Notes: generated from the letters alone by a model not told the origin. A stretch of 28,942 nt of DNA from Pseudomonadota bacterium (GCA_023388675.1 JAEWFU010000039.1:1-28942); one strand, 5' to 3'. Shown: positions 15,977 to 24,983, numbered from the stretch's first letter. Made by a program: numbers and translations.

Positions 15977-18442
15977 TCAGTAAAGGCCGCCGCCGCCGGA
16001 ACTGATCGCTTCGCTGGCCTGGGGCGAAATCTCACGGGCGCGCTCGGCAGCCTGGAAATCGTCCATGCCAATCACCCAGTAGCTATCTGCAGGCCCGGTG
16101 CCGGGCTTGAACGCTTCCATGATGGCGCCGCCCGCACCTTCCGCAGCGCGCATGCCGCTCTTGCGGTCGACGGCGATCATCTTCATGCCCTCGGGCACGC
16201 GGAAGTCGACGGGCCGCGTATCCTTCAGCACCTCGGCCATGAATTCCTTGAAGATCGGCGCCGCAAGTCCGCCGCCGGTCGAGCCCTTGCCCATGTGTCG
16301 AGGCTGGTCGTAGCCCATGTAGACGCCGACGACGAGGTCGGGCGTGTAGCCCACGAACCAGGCATCCTTCTCGTCGTTCGTGGTGCCGGTCTTGCCGGCG
16401 ATCGGATAGCCGAGCTCGGCGATCGTCGTCGCCGTGCCGCGCTGCACCACGCCCTCCATCATGGAGGTGATCTGGTATGCGGTCATCGGGTCGAGCACCT
16501 GATCGGAATTGTCGACCAGCTCAGGCTCCGCCTGGCCATCCCATGCCGTGGCATTGCAGCCTTCGCACTCGCGCTGGTCGTGCTTGAAGACCGTCTTGCC
16601 GTAACGATCCTGAATGCGGTCGATCATCGAGGGAACGATGTGCTTGCCGCCATTGGCCATGATCGAATAGGCCGAGACCATGCGCATCACGGTCGTTTCG
16701 CCCGAACCCAGAGACATGGCCAGCACAGGCAGCATCTTGTCGTAGACCCCGAAGCGCTCGGCATACTCGGCCACCAGATTCATGCCCATGTCGTTGGCAA
16801 GTCGCACGGTCATCAGGTTGCGCGAGCGCTCGATGCCGGCGCGAAGCGTCGACGGGCCGGCAGAACCGCCGCCGTAGTTCTTCGGCTCCCAGACCTCGTT
16901 GCCGATCCGGATCGAAATCGGCGCGTCGAGCACCACCGAAGCCGGCGTGTAGCCATTGTCGAGCGCAGCAGCGTAGACGAACGGCTTGAATGCCGAACCG
17001 GGCTGGCGATAGGCCTGCGTCGCGCGGTTGAATTCCGACTGCGAATAGGAGAACCCGCCGACCATCGCGAGCACGCGGCCCGTATGGGGATCCATCGCGA
17101 CCATGCCGCCGGACACCTCCGGAACCTGGCGAAGGGCCCAGCCAGATTCGGCCTCGCCGCCGGCCTCGACCTTTTCGACGAAAACGACATCGCCGGCCTT
17201 GAGAACCTCGGCAGGGGAGTCGGCCTTCAAGCGCTTGCCGTCCGCCGTGTAGCGCAACGCCCAGCTCATGTTTTCCTTCGAAACGGACGCGGTCTCGCGC
17301 TCGTCGCTGAGCGCGCCCGATGCCTGGCGGGACGGCTGAAGCCCGACATCGAGGCCCTGGTCGGAAGAGGCCAGGACAACTGCAAGCCGCCACTCAGGCA
17401 CGTCGGAAAGACGCTCGACCTCGCCGAGCGGCACACCCCAATCGCCGGAAACGTCGATGGAGGTGACGGGACCGCGATAGCCGCGCAGCGTATCGTATTT
17501 GAGCAGGCCGTTCTGCAGCGCCTTGCGCGCCACGACCTGCATCTTCGGATCGAGCGTCGTGCGCACCGACAGGCCGCCCTCATAAAGCGCATCCTCGCCG
17601 TAGCGCGAGATGATCGCGCGGCGCACCTCTTCGGTGAAGTACTCGCCGGCAAAGAGGTAGGTACCGCCACGCCGCGGCGTCACGCCCAGCGATGACGCCT
17701 TTGCCTTTTCCGCCTCCTCGGGTTCGACATAGCCGTTGGCAACCATCTGGTCGATGACCCAGTTGCGGCGCTCGATCGCCCGCTCGGTATTGCGGAACGG
17801 ATGATAGTTCGACGGTCCCTTGGGCAGCGCTGCGAGATATGCGGATTCGGCAACGGTCAACTCGTTGACTGACTTGTCGAAATAGGTCAGCGCCGCGCCG
17901 GCGATGCCGTAGGCGCCGAGACCGAAGAAAATCTCGTTGAGATAGAGTTCGAGGATGCGATCCTTGGAATAAGCCTGCTCGATACGGAACGACAGGATCA
18001 TCTCCCGGATCTTGCGGTCGTAGGTCACGCTGGAATCCAGCAGGAAGTTCTTGGCGACCTGCTGCGTGATGGTCGACGCGCCGACCGGCCGGCGACCCGA
18101 ACCGACATTCTGCACGTTGGTGACGACAGCCCGCACCAGACCGGTGATGTCGACACCCGGATGCGAATAGAAATTCTTGTCCTCGGCGGAAAGGAACGCG
18201 GCCTTGACGCGGTCGGGCACAGCCTGGATCGGCAGGTAGAGACGCCGCTCGCGGGCGAACTCACCCATGAGCGCACCATCGGAAGCGTGAACACGGGTCG
18301 TCACCGGCGGCTCGTAGCGCGCCAGCACTTCGTAGTCGGGCAAGTCCTTGGTGACGCTGCCGACATAGATCGCAACACCTGCCGCTGCCACGAGCGCAAG
18401 TGCGACGCCGACGCCGAAGAAATATCCGATAAGACGTATCAT
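15977..18442 (-). CDS. mrcA: Penicillin-binding protein 1A (bifunctional class A PBP)
   Basis: The product is 821 residues: a membrane anchor (about 3-28), then a GT51 glycosyltransferase domain with catalytic Glu87 in SAEDKNFYSHPG and the GASTITQQVAKN motif (121-132). An OB-like insert follows (about 335-440), then a transpeptidase domain with Ser483 and Lys486 (PGSAFKP), the SRN triad (540-542) and KTG (684-686, AGKTGTTND). It polymerises and crosslinks peptidoglycan at the inner membrane. In Agrobacterium the PBP1a of this neighbourhood is the essential class A enzyme for polar growth; that role is inferred here. I use the ATG at 18442 with GGAG upstream; the frame extends 36 codons further but those lack a signal. 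The C-terminus ends in a Gly-rich tail. Confidence 0.96.
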   Translation of the reverse strand: MIRLIGYFFGVGVALALVAAAGVAIYVGSVTKDLPDYEVLARYEPPVTTRVHASDGALMGEFARERRLYLPIQAVPDRVKAAFLSAEDKNFYSHPGVDITGLVRAVVTNVQNVGSGRRPVGASTITQQVAKNFLLDSSVTYDRKIREMILSFRIEQAYSKDRILELYLNEIFFGLGAYGIAGAALTYFDKSVNELTVAESAYLAALPKGPSNYHPFRNTERAIERRNWVIDQMVANGYVEPEEAEKAKASSLGVTPRRGGTYLFAGEYFTEEVRRAIISRYGEDALYEGGLSVRTTLDPKMQVVARKALQNGLLKYDTLRGYRGPVTSIDVSGDWGVPLGEVERLSDVPEWRLAVVLASSDQGLDVGLQPSRQASGALSDERETASVSKENMSWALRYTADGKRLKADSPAEVLKAGDVVFVEKVEAGGEAESGWALRQVPEVSGGMVAMDPHTGRVLAMVGGFSYSQSEFNRATQAYRQPGSAFKPFVYAAALDNGYTPASVVLDAPISIRIGNEVWEPKNYGGGSAGPSTLRAGIERSRNLMTVRLANDMGMNLVAEYAERFGVYDKMLPVLAMSLGSGETTVMRMVSAYSIMANGGKHIVPSMIDRIQDRYGKTVFKHDQRECEGCNATAWDGQAEPELVDNSDQVLDPMTAYQITSMMEGVVQRGTATTIAELGYPIAGKTGTTNDEKDAWFVGYTPDLVVGVYMGYDQPRHMGKGSTGGGLAAPIFKEFMAEVLKDTRPVDFRVPEGMKMIAVDRKSGMRAAEGAGGAIMEAFKPGTGPADSYWVIGMDDFQAAERAREISPQASEAISSGGGGLY

Positions 18443-18589
18443 GCCCACTCCAGTCTGCGGATCGAAGGGTACTACGCCATCGCCACGCCCTGCGGGGGTG
18501 AAGTCGCGCTCCGCTCCGTTCGCCCCCTTCTCATGCCCTCTTGTGGGCAAATTGCGGCGGCTGGGAAGCGCATTTGCGCGATTCTTCGA

Positions 18590-18618
18590 TTAAATCACAG
18601 TGTGTTGTGTCGTTGCAA
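18590..18618 (-). promoter_or_regulatory. Possible mrcA promoter
   Basis: On the minus strand TTGCAA (18618-18613) and ATTTAA (18595-18590) are 17 nt apart in an AT-richer part of the 204-nt gap between the amidase and mrcA. It would give a leader of about 140 nt with a GCGCA/TGCGC hairpin. This is based on motif and spacing only. Confidence 0.35.
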
Positions 18619-18646
18619 CGAATGTGAGTCCGGCCGCGCAATCGCC

Positions 18647-19903
18647 TCACCCGCCTGCCCCCTGCCGCGCGGACTCGAAAAGGCCGATCGCCGACGAGAT
18701 GCTTGAGACCGCCTTGGCGCGCCAATCGGGATCGCGCAGCAGCTTTTCGTCCTCCGCATTGGACAGATAGCCGAGCTCGAGCAGCACCGAGGGAACATCC
18801 GGTGCACGAAGCACCCGGAAACCCGCGAAGCGGTGCGGGTTCTTGTTGATCATCTGGATCGATGACGACAGCTCGCCCACCAGCGAGCGGGCGAAACGGA
18901 TGGAAAAGCTCTGCGTTTCGCGCCGAATGAGATCGGCCAGGATGTCGGCAACCTCCTGGCTCTCTTCCTCGACGGTGATGCCTGCGACCTCGTCGGCCAG
19001 GTTCTCGCGGATCGCCTTGGCGGCGGCTTCAGCGTCGGAGGCCTTGTCGGCAACGGTGTAGACGGTTGCGCCGCGAACCCCACGCAGCCGGATCGCGTCG
19101 GCATGGATGGAGATCAGCAGGTCGGCCTCGTGCTGGCGCGCGATGCGAACGCGTTCGTCGAGACGCAGAAACAGATCCCGGTCGCGCGTGAGAAAGACAT
19201 CGTACTCGCCCAGATCGCGCAGCGCCTTCTGCAATTCGAGCGCAAATGCGAGCGTTATGGTCTTCTCCAGGGTGCCCGTGACGCCCTTCGCTCCCGTGTC
19301 GATGCCGCCATGGCCGGCGTCGATGACGATCCGGAACGGTCGTGGACCGTCATTGCCGGTTTGACCGACCCGATCGCCTTTGGGGGCCGTCTGCGTCGAA
19401 CCGGTCGCCTCGATCTGCTCGGCCATCGCCGTCTCGAAGGCCTGCTCCGAACCGGCGACAATATCGGCAACGAGGCGGAAGCCCTGATTCGATTCGTTTT
19501 CGAGGATATCCATCCGCTCGATGGCGAACGGCCCGTCGAATGACAGGATGATGCGGGAGCGCCCCTCATCGAGGTTGCCGTAGCGCACCTCGGAGACCAT
19601 GCCGCGCGGCTCCAGTTCCGCCTCGTCGAACGAGAACCCGGCCTCAGGCAGGTCGATCACGATGCGATGCGGGCTGCGCAGCAGAAACCAGCGCATCTCC
19701 GGCTCGCGGTCGAAATGCACGACGATACGCGTGCGTGCGGCATCGCCGGCCATCTTGTAGCCGTGCGCCTGCAACATCTCTTCCGCCGATGCGCCGGAAG
19801 CCCCGCACAGCATGGTCACGACAATCAGCAGCCATGCGCAAAAGCCTGCAGCCGGCCGGCCTCGCCTGCCTTCGAATGCGGATCGATAAGGCTGCGGCTG
19901 CAT
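18647..19903 (-). CDS. Periplasmic N-acetylmuramoyl-L-alanine amidase (AMIN + Amidase_3)
   Basis: The enzyme cuts the bond between MurNAc and the stem peptide, chiefly for daughter-cell separation. The 418-residue product has a signal peptide (to about residue 40, GASGASAEE), an AMIN domain (about 45-150) for septal or wall targeting, a linker, and a zinc amidase domain with ligands His198 (DAGHGG), Glu213 (GTLEKTI), His267 (SIHADA) and catalytic Glu376 (LLELGYLS). An extended helical segment (about 285-345, AAAKAIRENLADEVAGI and on) matches the autoinhibitory insert of AmiA/B/C-type amidases that need a LytM activator. The start has AGGAC upstream. It lies upstream of mrcA on the same strand, so it belongs to a wall-synthesis cluster. 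It would be called amiC in many genomes. Confidence 0.95.
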   Translation of the reverse strand: MQPQPYRSAFEGRRGRPAAGFCAWLLIVVTMLCGASGASAEEMLQAHGYKMAGDAARTRIVVHFDREPEMRWFLLRSPHRIVIDLPEAGFSFDEAELEPRGMVSEVRYGNLDEGRSRIILSFDGPFAIERMDILENESNQGFRLVADIVAGSEQAFETAMAEQIEATGSTQTAPKGDRVGQTGNDGPRPFRIVIDAGHGGIDTGAKGVTGTLEKTITLAFALELQKALRDLGEYDVFLTRDRDLFLRLDERVRIARQHEADLLISIHADAIRLRGVRGATVYTVADKASDAEAAAKAIRENLADEVAGITVEEESQEVADILADLIRRETQSFSIRFARSLVGELSSSIQMINKNPHRFAGFRVLRAPDVPSVLLELGYLSNAEDEKLLRDPDWRAKAVSSISSAIGLFESARQGAGG

Positions 19904-20512
19904 TGCGTCCTGTTCTGCTTCGGTGTCGGAAATTCGTGATATTAACGATTGGTAGCGGCGTATGGTTAAGCAACCCTTTCATGCGCGACCCGCCACCGAC
20001 AGATACGAATCGGGCTGCGAAATCGGGGTTGCCATGACCTGCCGCAAATCATAAAAGCGGGCTTGGATCACTGCAATGCTCGTGATCGTTCCAGCCTGCC
20101 GCCCACCCTTGCCTTGGCAGCAACGGCATTTTGGCGGCTTACAAGGCCCGACCGGTCCCGGCGCAGCGTTTCCGAAGGATTTTTCTGCAGGGTGGGTCCG
20201 GTGACGCGGGCCCCCTGGCGTGAGGAAAACGGCGGGGCTGTGCGCCCTGTCGGCTCTGTACGAGCACACTAGCTGGTCCGTCCTGTCGGACCTTGGTTCA
20301 AAATGGTTCCGCATGTAACGCGATGATCGAAAGCCCGACCATGTTCCAGCCCGGAAGAAACCGCGCCGTCCCGGCCGCGGCCGGAGCGGATGGTCGGCCA
20401 CGGATGCGCTTTGCGGCCACACTATTGTCCGGCGCGTCTACCAGAACGTCGCAAAGGAGCCGCGTGTTTGCGCGGTTGCCGTCGTCTGCCCGCGCCGGGG
20501 AGACAAGACATA
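19904..20512. other. Long divergent intergenic region with rne leader hairpins
   Basis: These 609 nt between the amidase and rne show no convincing gene. The frames on either strand lack binding sites and look like composition artefacts. Near the amidase, TTAACC and TTAATA are 18 nt apart on the minus strand (weak promoter candidate). Near rne, GGTCCG/CGGACC forms a 6-bp hairpin (20275-20292). CCGACCAT/ATGGTCGG (20335-20342/20390-20397) encloses the palindrome CCGGCCGCGGCCGG (20371-20384). These suggest a structured 5' leader for rne. In Escherichia coli the rne leader mediates autoregulation; whether that holds here is unknown. Confidence 0.5.
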
Positions 20513-23359
20513 ATGCCCAACAAAATGCTTATAGATGCCTCCCACCCGGAGGAAACGCGGGTTGTCGTCGTTCGCGGTAACCGCATCGAAGAATTCGATT
20601 TCGAGTCCCAGGACAAGAAGCAGCTCAAGGGAAATATCTACCTGGCCCGCGTGACGCGGGTGGAACCGTCGCTTCAGGCCGCGTTCGTCGAATATGGCGG
20701 CAACCGGCACGGCTTCCTGGCCTTTTCCGAAATCCATCCCGACTACTACCAGATTCCGATGGCCGACCGGCAGGCGCTGCTGCGCGCCGAGGCAGAAGAG
20801 GCTCAGTCCGAGGACGACGAGGACGAAAGCGAGGAACGCGGACGCAATCGCCGCCGCCGTCGCGGCGGTCGAAACCGCGGGCGCGCCACCGACGAGCGGA
20901 AAGCTTCCGACGACGCGGGGAACCAGTCGGACGAGTCGCCTTCCGAGGATGACGCGAACGAGGAAAACGGCGCCGATGCCGAGGATAGCAGCGGCGACGA
21001 TACGCCCCGCGCCATCGCCGAGGCCGTTGAAACCGATTCTGTCTCGGAAGATGTCGAGAGCGACGATCGTCGCGACGGCGCCGACGACGATGATGCCGGC
21101 AATGGGGACAATGGCGGCAACAACGAGGATGGCGAGGTCGAATCGGTCGGCGCGGAGGACGCGCTGGAGGAAATCCGCGAACGTCGTCGGCCCAGCCGCC
21201 GCCAGTACAAGATCCAGGAGGTCATCAAGCGCCGGCAGATCCTGCTGGTGCAGGTGGTCAAGGAAGAGCGCGGCAACAAGGGCGCGGCGCTCACCACCTA
21301 CCTGTCGCTCGCCGGCCGCTATTCGGTGCTGATGCCCAACACGGCGCGCGGCGGCGGCATCTCCCGCAAGATCACCAATGCGCAGGACCGCAAGCGGCTG
21401 AAGGACGTGGTCAAGGATCTCGACGTGCCGCAGGGCATGGGAGTCATCCTGCGTACGGCCGGCGAAAGCCGCACCAAGGCCGAGATCAAGCGCGACTACG
21501 AATATCTGATGCGGCTGTGGGACAATGTGCGCACGCTGACGCTTTCGTCGTCGGCGCCGGCCCTCGTCTACGAGGAAGGCTCGCTCATCAAGCGCTCTGT
21601 GCGCGACCTTTACAACAAGGACATCGACGAAATCCTGGTCGCGGGCGAAGAGGGCTATCGCGAGGCCAAGGATTTCATGCGCATGCTGATGCCGAGCCAT
21701 GCGAAGGTCGTGCAGCCCTACCGCGACACGTCGCCGATCTTTGCGCGCAACGGCATTGAGGGCCAGCTCGACAAGATGCTGCAGCCGCAGGTGACGCTGA
21801 AGTCCGGCGGCTACATCATCATCAACCAGACCGAGGCGCTGGTCGCCATCGACGTCAACTCGGGGCGTTCGACCAAAGAGCACTCGATCGAGGACACCGC
21901 GCTCCAGACCAATCTGGAGGCGGCCGAGGAAGTCGCGCGGCAGCTTCGCCTGCGCGACCTTGCCGGCCTGATCGTGATCGACTTCATCGACATGGAGGAG
22001 AACCGCAACAACCGTGCGGTCGAGAAGCGTCTCAAGGACCATCTGAAGAACGACCGCGCGCGCATCCAGGTCGGCCGTATCTCGCATTTCGGCCTGCTCG
22101 AGATGTCGCGCCAGCGCATTCGCGCCTCGGTGCTCGAATCGACCATGCAGCCCTGCCCCCATTGCGGCGGCGCGGGCCATGTGCGCTCGGAATCGTCGGT
22201 GGCGCTCCACGTCGTGCGTGCGATCGAGGAATTCCTGCTCAAGGATTCGCGCAATCACATCACGGTGCGCACGCCGACTTCGACTGCCATCTACGTGCTC
22301 AACCACAAGCGCTCCACGCTGACCGAACTGGAACTCCGTTTCGGGCTGACGATCTCGGTGGAGGCCGATGAAGGCGTCCGCTCGCAGCATTATGCGATCA
22401 TCAAGGGCGCGCCTGCCGAACGGCCGGCGGGCTTCACGCCGCCCGCGCCCGTCGTCTATCCCGAGGAGCCCGAGGACGACATCATCGATGTCGTTGACGA
22501 GGAAGAGGAGACGGAAGCCGCCGCACCGGCAGAGCAGCGAAACCAGGACGAAGGCGGCGACGGCCAGCGCAAGCGCAAGCGGCGCAGGCGGCGGCGGGGC
22601 GGCCGCGACCGCGACCGCAATGCCGAGGCATCCGATTCCGGCACGCAGGGTGAAGACGCGGATGCCGATGCCTCCGCAGGCCAGGCAGACGAGGTCGATG
22701 CCGGGGACGATGACGCTGCCGAGCAAACCGTTCAGGCCGACGCCGATGGCGAGGGTCAGTCGAAGAAGCGCCGGCGCGGCAAGCGCGGCGGCAAGCGCAA
22801 CCGTCGCGACGACGAGGCCGCAGCCGAGACGGGCGACGAAGCGGTTTCGGCGGCGACGGAAGGCGAAGCGCCTGCGGACGTAGCGCCCGAAATGGCCGAT
22901 CAGGCAGCGATGGACGCCGTCGAGGCCGCCGCACCGGCTGTGCCGGTCGCCGAGGTTGAAGCCGCCGAGAAGCCGAAGAAAAAGGCGACGCGCCGGACCT
23001 CCAAGAAGGCGAAGGCCGAGGAACCGGAAGTCGCTGAAGCAGCGGCCGATCTGGCAGCACCTACGACTGACGAGGCAGCCGAAGCGGCTGCGGACAAGCC
23101 AGCCAAGCCGAAGGCGAAACGTGCCCCCCGCCGCAAGGCTGCTGCCGCGGAGGCAGTCGTGGAGGAGGCGGCAAGCGAGGCCGTGCCCGTCGAAGCTGCC
23201 CCGGAAGCGCCCTCCGAGCCCGTAGCGGCTGCCGAAAAGCCGGCAGCCCCCAAGGCCGACGCCAAGCCAGCAGAGCCTGTGGTGACGTCTTCGACTTCTT
23301 CGGACGAGGAGAGCAAGCCGCGCAAGGGCGGATGGTGGCAGCGCAAGGGCTTCTTCTGA
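20513..23359 (+). CDS. rne: Ribonuclease E
   Basis: This is the central endonuclease of mRNA decay and rRNA processing and the scaffold of the degradosome. The product is 948 residues. The S1 domain (about 36-97 and 229-270) is split by an insert of about 130 residues (98-228) made of acidic runs and an Arg patch (GRNRRRRRGGRNRGR). The DNase I-like catalytic site has Asp447 (VAIDVNSG) and Asp490 (IVIDFID). The zinc-link is CPHCGG (Cys548, Cys551). From about 640 the C-terminal half is low-complexity, with Arg-rich and Ala/Glu/Lys-rich blocks, ending GGWWQRKGFF. This tip resembles the GWW element by which Caulobacter RNase E binds PNPase. The ATG at 20513 has GGGGAGA upstream; an earlier in-frame start at 20390 is unsupported. 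Confidence 0.97.
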   Translation: MPNKMLIDASHPEETRVVVVRGNRIEEFDFESQDKKQLKGNIYLARVTRVEPSLQAAFVEYGGNRHGFLAFSEIHPDYYQIPMADRQALLRAEAEEAQSEDDEDESEERGRNRRRRRGGRNRGRATDERKASDDAGNQSDESPSEDDANEENGADAEDSSGDDTPRAIAEAVETDSVSEDVESDDRRDGADDDDAGNGDNGGNNEDGEVESVGAEDALEEIRERRRPSRRQYKIQEVIKRRQILLVQVVKEERGNKGAALTTYLSLAGRYSVLMPNTARGGGISRKITNAQDRKRLKDVVKDLDVPQGMGVILRTAGESRTKAEIKRDYEYLMRLWDNVRTLTLSSSAPALVYEEGSLIKRSVRDLYNKDIDEILVAGEEGYREAKDFMRMLMPSHAKVVQPYRDTSPIFARNGIEGQLDKMLQPQVTLKSGGYIIINQTEALVAIDVNSGRSTKEHSIEDTALQTNLEAAEEVARQLRLRDLAGLIVIDFIDMEENRNNRAVEKRLKDHLKNDRARIQVGRISHFGLLEMSRQRIRASVLESTMQPCPHCGGAGHVRSESSVALHVVRAIEEFLLKDSRNHITVRTPTSTAIYVLNHKRSTLTELELRFGLTISVEADEGVRSQHYAIIKGAPAERPAGFTPPAPVVYPEEPEDDIIDVVDEEEETEAAAPAEQRNQDEGGDGQRKRKRRRRRRGGRDRDRNAEASDSGTQGEDADADASAGQADEVDAGDDDAAEQTVQADADGEGQSKKRRRGKRGGKRNRRDDEAAAETGDEAVSAATEGEAPADVAPEMADQAAMDAVEAAAPAVPVAEVEAAEKPKKKATRRTSKKAKAEEPEVAEAAADLAAPTTDEAAEAAADKPAKPKAKRAPRRKAAAAEAVVEEAASEAVPVEAAPEAPSEPVAAAEKPAAPKADAKPAEPVVTSSTSSDEESKPRKGGWWQRKGFF

Positions 23360-23387
23360 TCCCTCGCCTTACCTGAAAAGCAATTGA

Positions 23388-23417
23388 GAAACCGGCGCCT
23401 GCGCCGGTTTCTTCGTT
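23388..23417 (+). terminator. Rho-independent terminator of rne
   Basis: GAAACCGGCGC (23388-23398) pairs perfectly with GCGCCGGTTTC (23401-23411), followed by TTCGTT. It starts 28 nt after the rne stop codon. Confidence 0.85.
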
Positions 23418-23432
23418 AAAGAGCGTCGCGTC

Positions 23433-23626
23433 TAAAGCGTGTCGCTGCCAATGGTATTCGGATAGGCGCTCTACACCTGCGCCGCGTCGATTCGCATCGA
23501 ACATCTCAGCGACGTCATCCTCGGGCTTGTCCCGAGGATCTACTGCCCTGACAGGTTGGCAGATCCTCGGGACAAGCCCGAGGATGACGTCGTCGATATG
23601 AATCCGCCAACGCGCAACACGCTTTA
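23433..23626. repeat. Nested palindromic element with a perfect 31-bp inverted repeat
   Basis: The arms 23511-23541 and 23561-23591 are exact reverse complements over 31 bp, with a 19-nt spacer. Each arm begins or ends with a GACGTC half and carries CCTCGGGCTTGTCCCGAGG, itself palindromic. A further outer pair, TAAAGCGTGT (23433-23442) and ACACGCTTTA (23617-23626), brackets it. The layout is that of a REP/mosaic palindromic unit scattered in rhizobial genomes. Whether the outer pair belongs to the same unit is inference. Confidence 0.8.
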
Positions 23627-23710
23627 AACGGACTCATGCGAGACGCTTCAGGTTTTTGTTTTTGTGCATGTCTTTATCCCGAAACCGGTACCCACTTTCG
23701 GGAGACATGC
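23627..23710. repeat. RIME-like rhizobial intergenic palindrome
   Basis: The stretch includes the T-rich GGTTTTTGTTTTTGTGCATG and a hairpin at 23666-23710: GCATGTCT pairs with AGACATGC and CCCGAAA with TTTCGGG around ACCGGTACCCAC-type loop sequence. I recognise this from memory as a Rhizobiales intergenic mosaic element. It ends one base before the aminotransferase stop codon, so it could act as that gene's 3' end. Confidence 0.75.
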
Positions 23711-23711
23711 C

Positions 23712-24857
23712 CTAGAGCCAGGCGCGCAGCCGCTCGATCGCGCTGGCAATGTCGGCCTCGCTGCCGGCATAGGACAGACGCATGAAGCGGTGCCCCTCGG
23801 CAAGGTCGAAGTCGAGCCCGGGCGTTGCCGCGACATGGCATTCCTTAAGCAGGCGCTGCGCAAAATCCATGCTGTCGTTGGTATGGCGTGACACGTCGCA
23901 ATAGGCGTAGAACGCGCCGTCCATCGGGGCGGCCAGCGGCAGGCCGATCTGCGGCAGGGCCTCGGCCAGCAACGCGCGGTTGACGCGGTAGCGCTCCTTG
24001 ACCCGGTCCAGCTCGTCGCCCGCCTCGAAGGCGCGGATCGCGGCTGCCTGCGAAATCTCCGGCGCTGAAATGTAGAGGCTTTGCGCCAGACGCTCGATCG
24101 GTCGCACGAGCGCCTCCGGCAGCACCATCCAGCCGATGCGCCAGCCGGTCATGCAATAATATTTGGAGAACGAGTTGATGACCGTCACGTCGTCGCCGAA
24201 GGCAAGCGCTGTCGTATCGGGCGCGTCATAGGCCAGCCGATGGTAAATTTCGTCCGAGATGACCGCAATGCCCATCGCGCGCGCGGCCTCGACGATGCCG
24301 CGCAGCGCCTCAGGGGGAATCACGGCGCCGGTGGGGTTGGCAGGGCTGGCAAACAAGAGACCCTTGAGCGGCCTTTCGCGGTGCGCCCTTTCAAGATGTT
24401 CCGCCGTCAGCGCGCCCTCCCCGTCGAGCCTGATCTCGACGACCTCCAGCCCGAGCGCGATCAGAACGTTGCGATAGGCCGGATAGCCGGGCGCGGTGAT
24501 AGCGACGCGGTCGCCCGGATCGAACATCCCGAGAAAGGCAAGGTTGAAGCCGGCTGACGAGCCGGTGGTCACCGCAATGCGCGCGGCCGGCACCTCGATG
24601 CCGTAGTGATCCGCGTAATGTGCCGCGATCGCCTTTCGCAGGGCCGGCAGCCCCAGCGAATCGGTGTAGCCGATTTTCCCTGCCGCGATCGCTTCGGCCG
24701 CCGCCTGGCGCACTATGGCCGGTGCGGGATCGGACGGCTGGCCGACTGCCAGGGACACGACCGGATGGCCTTGCGCCTTGAGCCTGTTGGCCTCGGCCAG
24801 CACGTCCATCGCGTGGAACGGTTCGACCTCGCTGCGTCGTGAAATGGCGGCGGCCAT
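23712..24857 (-). CDS. PLP-dependent class I/II aminotransferase
   Basis: The product is 381 residues of the fold-type I aspartate aminotransferase family. PLP contacts are Asn174 in SPANPTG, Asp202 and Tyr205 in ISDEIYH, and Lys232 in NSFSKYYCMTGWRIGW, which forms the internal aldimine. The substrate-carboxylate Arg lies in FMRLSYAGS near the C-terminus. The substrate is not readable; relatives act on aspartate, aromatic amino acids or alanine. The ATG at 24857 has AAGGAG six nt upstream, which decides the start over an in-frame ATG 21 codons earlier. It is divergent from the M48 protease gene (126 nt between starts), and its stop codon abuts a RIME-like repeat. Confidence 0.93.
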   Translation of the reverse strand: MAAAISRRSEVEPFHAMDVLAEANRLKAQGHPVVSLAVGQPSDPAPAIVRQAAAEAIAAGKIGYTDSLGLPALRKAIAAHYADHYGIEVPAARIAVTTGSSAGFNLAFLGMFDPGDRVAITAPGYPAYRNVLIALGLEVVEIRLDGEGALTAEHLERAHRERPLKGLLFASPANPTGAVIPPEALRGIVEAARAMGIAVISDEIYHRLAYDAPDTTALAFGDDVTVINSFSKYYCMTGWRIGWMVLPEALVRPIERLAQSLYISAPEISQAAAIRAFEAGDELDRVKERYRVNRALLAEALPQIGLPLAAPMDGAFYAYCDVSRHTNDSMDFAQRLLKECHVAATPGLDFDLAEGHRFMRLSYAGSEADIASAIERLRAWL

Positions 24858-24983
24858 CGTGGCTCCTTGTGTTGGCGGTCGCAATGCGCCGCACAAATGC
24901 CGGAAAGGCGTGGACATCACAAGTTCATGATTTCATTCGCCCCGCCTTTTCACCGCATGCGAGGTCGGTTACCTGTGGCTGCC

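Noticed and set aside
16295..17695. Plus-strand open frame of 466 codons opposite mrcA
   Set aside because: Antisense shadow of a PBP1a with complete catalytic motifs; His/Arg-rich translation.
20438..22726. Minus-strand open frame of 762 codons opposite rne
   Set aside because: Hydrophobic low-complexity translation is the antisense image of the acidic and Arg-rich repeats of RNase E.
23511..23591. CRISPR-like repeat pair
   Set aside because: The two copies are inverted, not direct, and there are only two; it is a palindromic element.
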